From Martinezella lusitana (lineage in GTDB: Bacteria > Pseudomonadota > Alphaproteobacteria > Rhizobiales > Rhizobiaceae): a DNA stretch of 64,000 nucleotides. Made by a program: the position numbers and the translations under genes. Positions 62,283-64,000 of this stretch are shown in pieces; within the stretch, counting starts at the first letter, position 1; each line of letters opens with the position of its first letter. The DNA is taken from positions 186,001 through 250,000 of the forward strand of contig NZ_FMAF01000007.1 of assembly GCF_900094565.1 (NCBI RefSeq), in the 5' to 3' direction. Under the pieces are notes generated by a model, which worked only from the letters and a program-made list of their open reading frames with translations, was not told where the DNA came from and made no database searches.

Positions 62283-63493
62283 GCTGACTGCTCCAACCAC
62301 CGAAGCACTGCGATTTCATCTTCGTCCAACCATCTCAGCATGTTGCTGGATCTCGTCTTCACCTTCACTTGCGTAATTTCGGCTAGGGCGCCGTTCTCGA
62401 AGTCTTCAAATACACGCGGGTGGATGTAGGATGCTCGGCACACAGCGCGCGTGTTCACCAGTTTCGCCGCCACGGCATCGATGACTTCGTTCACTTGTCT
62501 TGCTCGCGCTGCGGCGGTGTCGGCAGGTTGGATAGCCGCCAGCGTGGAGGCCGCCATACGGGTGGCGCCCCAGGTGCGGAATTGCCGCGAGCTGAAGTCG
62601 CCGGCCGCCGCGTCACGAATATAAGCATTAACGTCCTGCGAGCGTATCGAATGACGAACGCCATCATCGTCCACATATTGGAACAGCTGCTGGCCAGGCA
62701 ACTCCTGCAGCATTCGTATGGCGCGGATGATGCGGCGATCGCTGTAGCTCAGTCGCCATTCCTTGCCGGATTTCCCCTTGAATCGAAACTGGACGCGTGA
62801 TCCCACCACTTTGACGTGGCGGCTGCGCAAGGTCGTCAAGCCATAGGAGTGGTTTTCCATCGCATAAGCCTCGTTGCCGATGCGGATGAAAAGCTTGTCC
62901 ATCAGCCAGACGACGGTAGCGAGCGCCTTTGCTAGTCCGGGCTTCCTTCGGCGAAGGTCGATATCGATCCGCTTGCGGATTTTAGGCAATGCTCGGGCGA
63001 ACTCCGCCAGTTGCGCGAATTTCTCCCGGCCGCGCTCTGCGATCCAATCCGGATGATAGCGATATTGTTTCCGTCCCCTGACATCGCGGCCGACGGCCTG
63101 CAGGTGCGATCGCGGATCCGGTGAAATGATCACGTCGATGTATGCGGGAGGAATGGCCAGGGCGGAAAAGCGGTCGAGCTCAACCTTGTCGACGATGCGG
63201 TTTCCGCTCTGATCGTAATAGAGAAAGTCTTTTCGGCCCTTCTTGCGGGTAACGCCGCCGTCCAGTGTGGCGAGATAGAAACATCCGGAACCATGGTCAC
63301 CTTGCGGCGCTGCCGGGTCAACAGCTGCGCGTCCGCGTCCCTCTACGACCTCGGCCGCGGCTGGTCTGGCGGCGCTGTCGCTGCCGCCGCCATTTAGTCC
63401 CCATCCCAAACGCGCTTTGCCCTCAGTCGTGGTCCTCTTGCTCGGGCGCATTTGAGATCTTGGGTCCGCGCGGGTGTTTGATGTTCTCTGCAT
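62279..63493 (-). CDS. DNA topoisomerase IB
   Basis: This is a poxvirus-type or bacterial type IB topoisomerase, which relaxes supercoils through a transient 3'-phosphotyrosine. The N-terminal part holds the region GKGRKDFLYYDQSG / RFSALAIPPAYIDVIISPDPRSHLQAVGRDVRGRKQYRYHPDW typical of the family. The catalytic part shows the core KLFIRIGNEAYAMENHSYGLTTLRSRHV and the active-site tyrosine in CRASYIHPRVFEDF. The N-terminal extension is disordered. I chose the ATG ten bases after the catalase stop (MQRTSN); a later ATG at 63451 is equally possible, since neither has a clear ribosome-binding site. Confidence 0.9.
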   Translation of the reverse strand: MQRTSNTRADPRSQMRPSKRTTTEGKARLGWGLNGGGSDSAARPAAAEVVEGRGRAAVDPAAPQGDHGSGCFYLATLDGGVTRKKGRKDFLYYDQSGNRIVDKVELDRFSALAIPPAYIDVIISPDPRSHLQAVGRDVRGRKQYRYHPDWIAERGREKFAQLAEFARALPKIRKRIDIDLRRRKPGLAKALATVVWLMDKLFIRIGNEAYAMENHSYGLTTLRSRHVKVVGSRVQFRFKGKSGKEWRLSYSDRRIIRAIRMLQELPGQQLFQYVDDDGVRHSIRSQDVNAYIRDAAAGDFSSRQFRTWGATRMAASTLAAIQPADTAAARARQVNEVIDAVAAKLVNTRAVCRASYIHPRVFEDFENGALAEITQVKVKTRSSNMLRWLDEDEIAVLRWLEQSA

Positions 63494-63503
63494 CGCGCGC
63501 AGC

Positions 63504-64000
63504 TTACGCAAGCATACGGATGTGGGGCTCGCGATTCCAATAACGCTTGCCGGCTGCACCGACAAAAGCGGAGAGACCGACCACACCTGCGTCAGGTTGA
63601 ATGCCGGCTTTGTCGAGCAGAGGCTTGGCCGGTTCATCATAACCGATGGCCTTCAGATGGCCGAAGGCATCCATCACCCATTGCACGGCAGCCCCTTCCT
63701 TGACGAGCATTGCCGCGCCCTCCTTCGACAGGATGACCGCCACGGCGTCGAAGAGTTGTGACGGCGAACCGAGGAGTTGCCCGTCGGCCTGGATCGTATT
63801 GCCATCTGAAAGTTTCGTTCCCCCCACCTTCGGCGCGACGATGAAGGGTGTGGCGCCGGCGGCGGTCAGAGAGTCGATAAGATCAGAGATTGCCTTGGCG
63901 TCGCTGCCCGCGGCGATCATGATGCCGATCTGCCGACCTTCGATCGTGTCCAGCATGTTGCGATGTATGGACAGGGACGGCGAAGGATCGAGATCGATCG
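63504..64000 (-). CDS. katE: Large-subunit catalase, C-terminal part (partial)
   Basis: This is the end of a large (HPII-type) haem catalase; the rest lies beyond the window. The visible frame runs in from the edge (SPSLSIHRNMLDTIEGRQIGIMIAAGSDAKAISDLIDSLTAAGATPFIVAPKVGG). It continues as QLFDAVAVILSKEGAAMLVKEGAAVQWVMDAFGHLKAIGYDEPAKPLLDKAGIQPDAGVVGLS. This is the flavodoxin/DJ-1-like C-terminal domain that distinguishes KatE-type enzymes from small catalases. No haem-ligand region is present in the window. It lies upstream of the topoisomerase gene on the same strand. Confidence 0.93.
   Translation of the reverse strand, partial: IDLDPSPSLSIHRNMLDTIEGRQIGIMIAAGSDAKAISDLIDSLTAAGATPFIVAPKVGGTKLSDGNTIQADGQLLGSPSQLFDAVAVILSKEGAAMLVKEGAAVQWVMDAFGHLKAIGYDEPAKPLLDKAGIQPDAGVVGLSAFVGAAGKRYWNREPHIRMLA

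Noticed and set aside
1..64000. tRNA genes, CRISPR arrays, prophage or intact insertion sequences
   Set aside because: No cloverleaf sequence, regularly spaced repeat array, integrase or transposase was seen anywhere in the window.

Overview
The window is GC-rich, densely coded DNA of an alphaproteobacterium. The gene content (many ABC importers, PhnA-like, DUF1236 and DUF3008 proteins, an HWE histidine kinase, and promoters of the GGAAC-N17-GTT type) points to Rhizobiales, most likely the Rhizobium/Agrobacterium group. Accessory uptake and catabolic clusters dominate. Several genes look like second copies of housekeeping genes (rpsU-like, tkt-like), which suggests a secondary replicon or large plasmid; this placement is an inference. 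No tRNA, rRNA, CRISPR array, intact insertion sequence or replication origin was recognised.

Region 1 (1-4009) is a polar amino-acid ABC importer operon: solute-binding protein (cut by the window edge), two permeases, ATPase and a second paralogous binding protein. Region 2 (4236-9000) holds small or poorly characterised genes, a decayed VOC-family gene and an AraC-type regulator. Region 3 (9400-21281) contains an alpha/beta hydrolase followed by a compact set of enzymes for D-amino-acid-containing peptides. The set comprises a DmpA-type P1 peptidase, a D-amino-acid transaminase, a LysR regulator, a D-aminopeptidase-like S12 enzyme, a complete dipeptide/oligopeptide ABC importer and an M19 dipeptidase. 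It reads as import, hydrolysis and deamination of D-residue peptides. Region 4 (21367-24583) has a secreted GH5 glycosidase, a cytochrome P450 and a divergent TetR regulator with a palindromic operator.

Region 5 (24621-36993) combines two ribose-type ABC importers with a DszA/NtaA-type FMN monooxygenase, a DszC/SfnB-type flavin monooxygenase and an SDR dehydrogenase. This suggests uptake and oxidative attack on a small, possibly sulfur- or nitrogen-containing, organic compound. Region 6 (37174-44847) has an SbmA/YddA-like ABC protein, a DUF1236 protein, a PHB-depolymerase-like esterase, a COG4315 secreted protein, and a polysaccharide flippase paired with a CheR-like methyltransferase.

Region 7 (44848-50758) is looser: two gene remnants (LysR, dehalogenase-like hydrolase), a second S21 gene, an antiporter and a DAO-type oxidoreductase. 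Region 8 (50975-64000) looks like a general-stress island. It holds PhnA-like, YflT-like, PepSY-like, PRC-barrel and DUF3008 proteins, a 25-residue membrane peptide, a receiver protein and HWE kinase, transketolase, an Nramp relative, topoisomerase IB and the C-terminal part of a large catalase. Four genes or operons in regions 6 and 8 have upstream sequences matching the EcfG (general stress sigma factor) promoter consensus.
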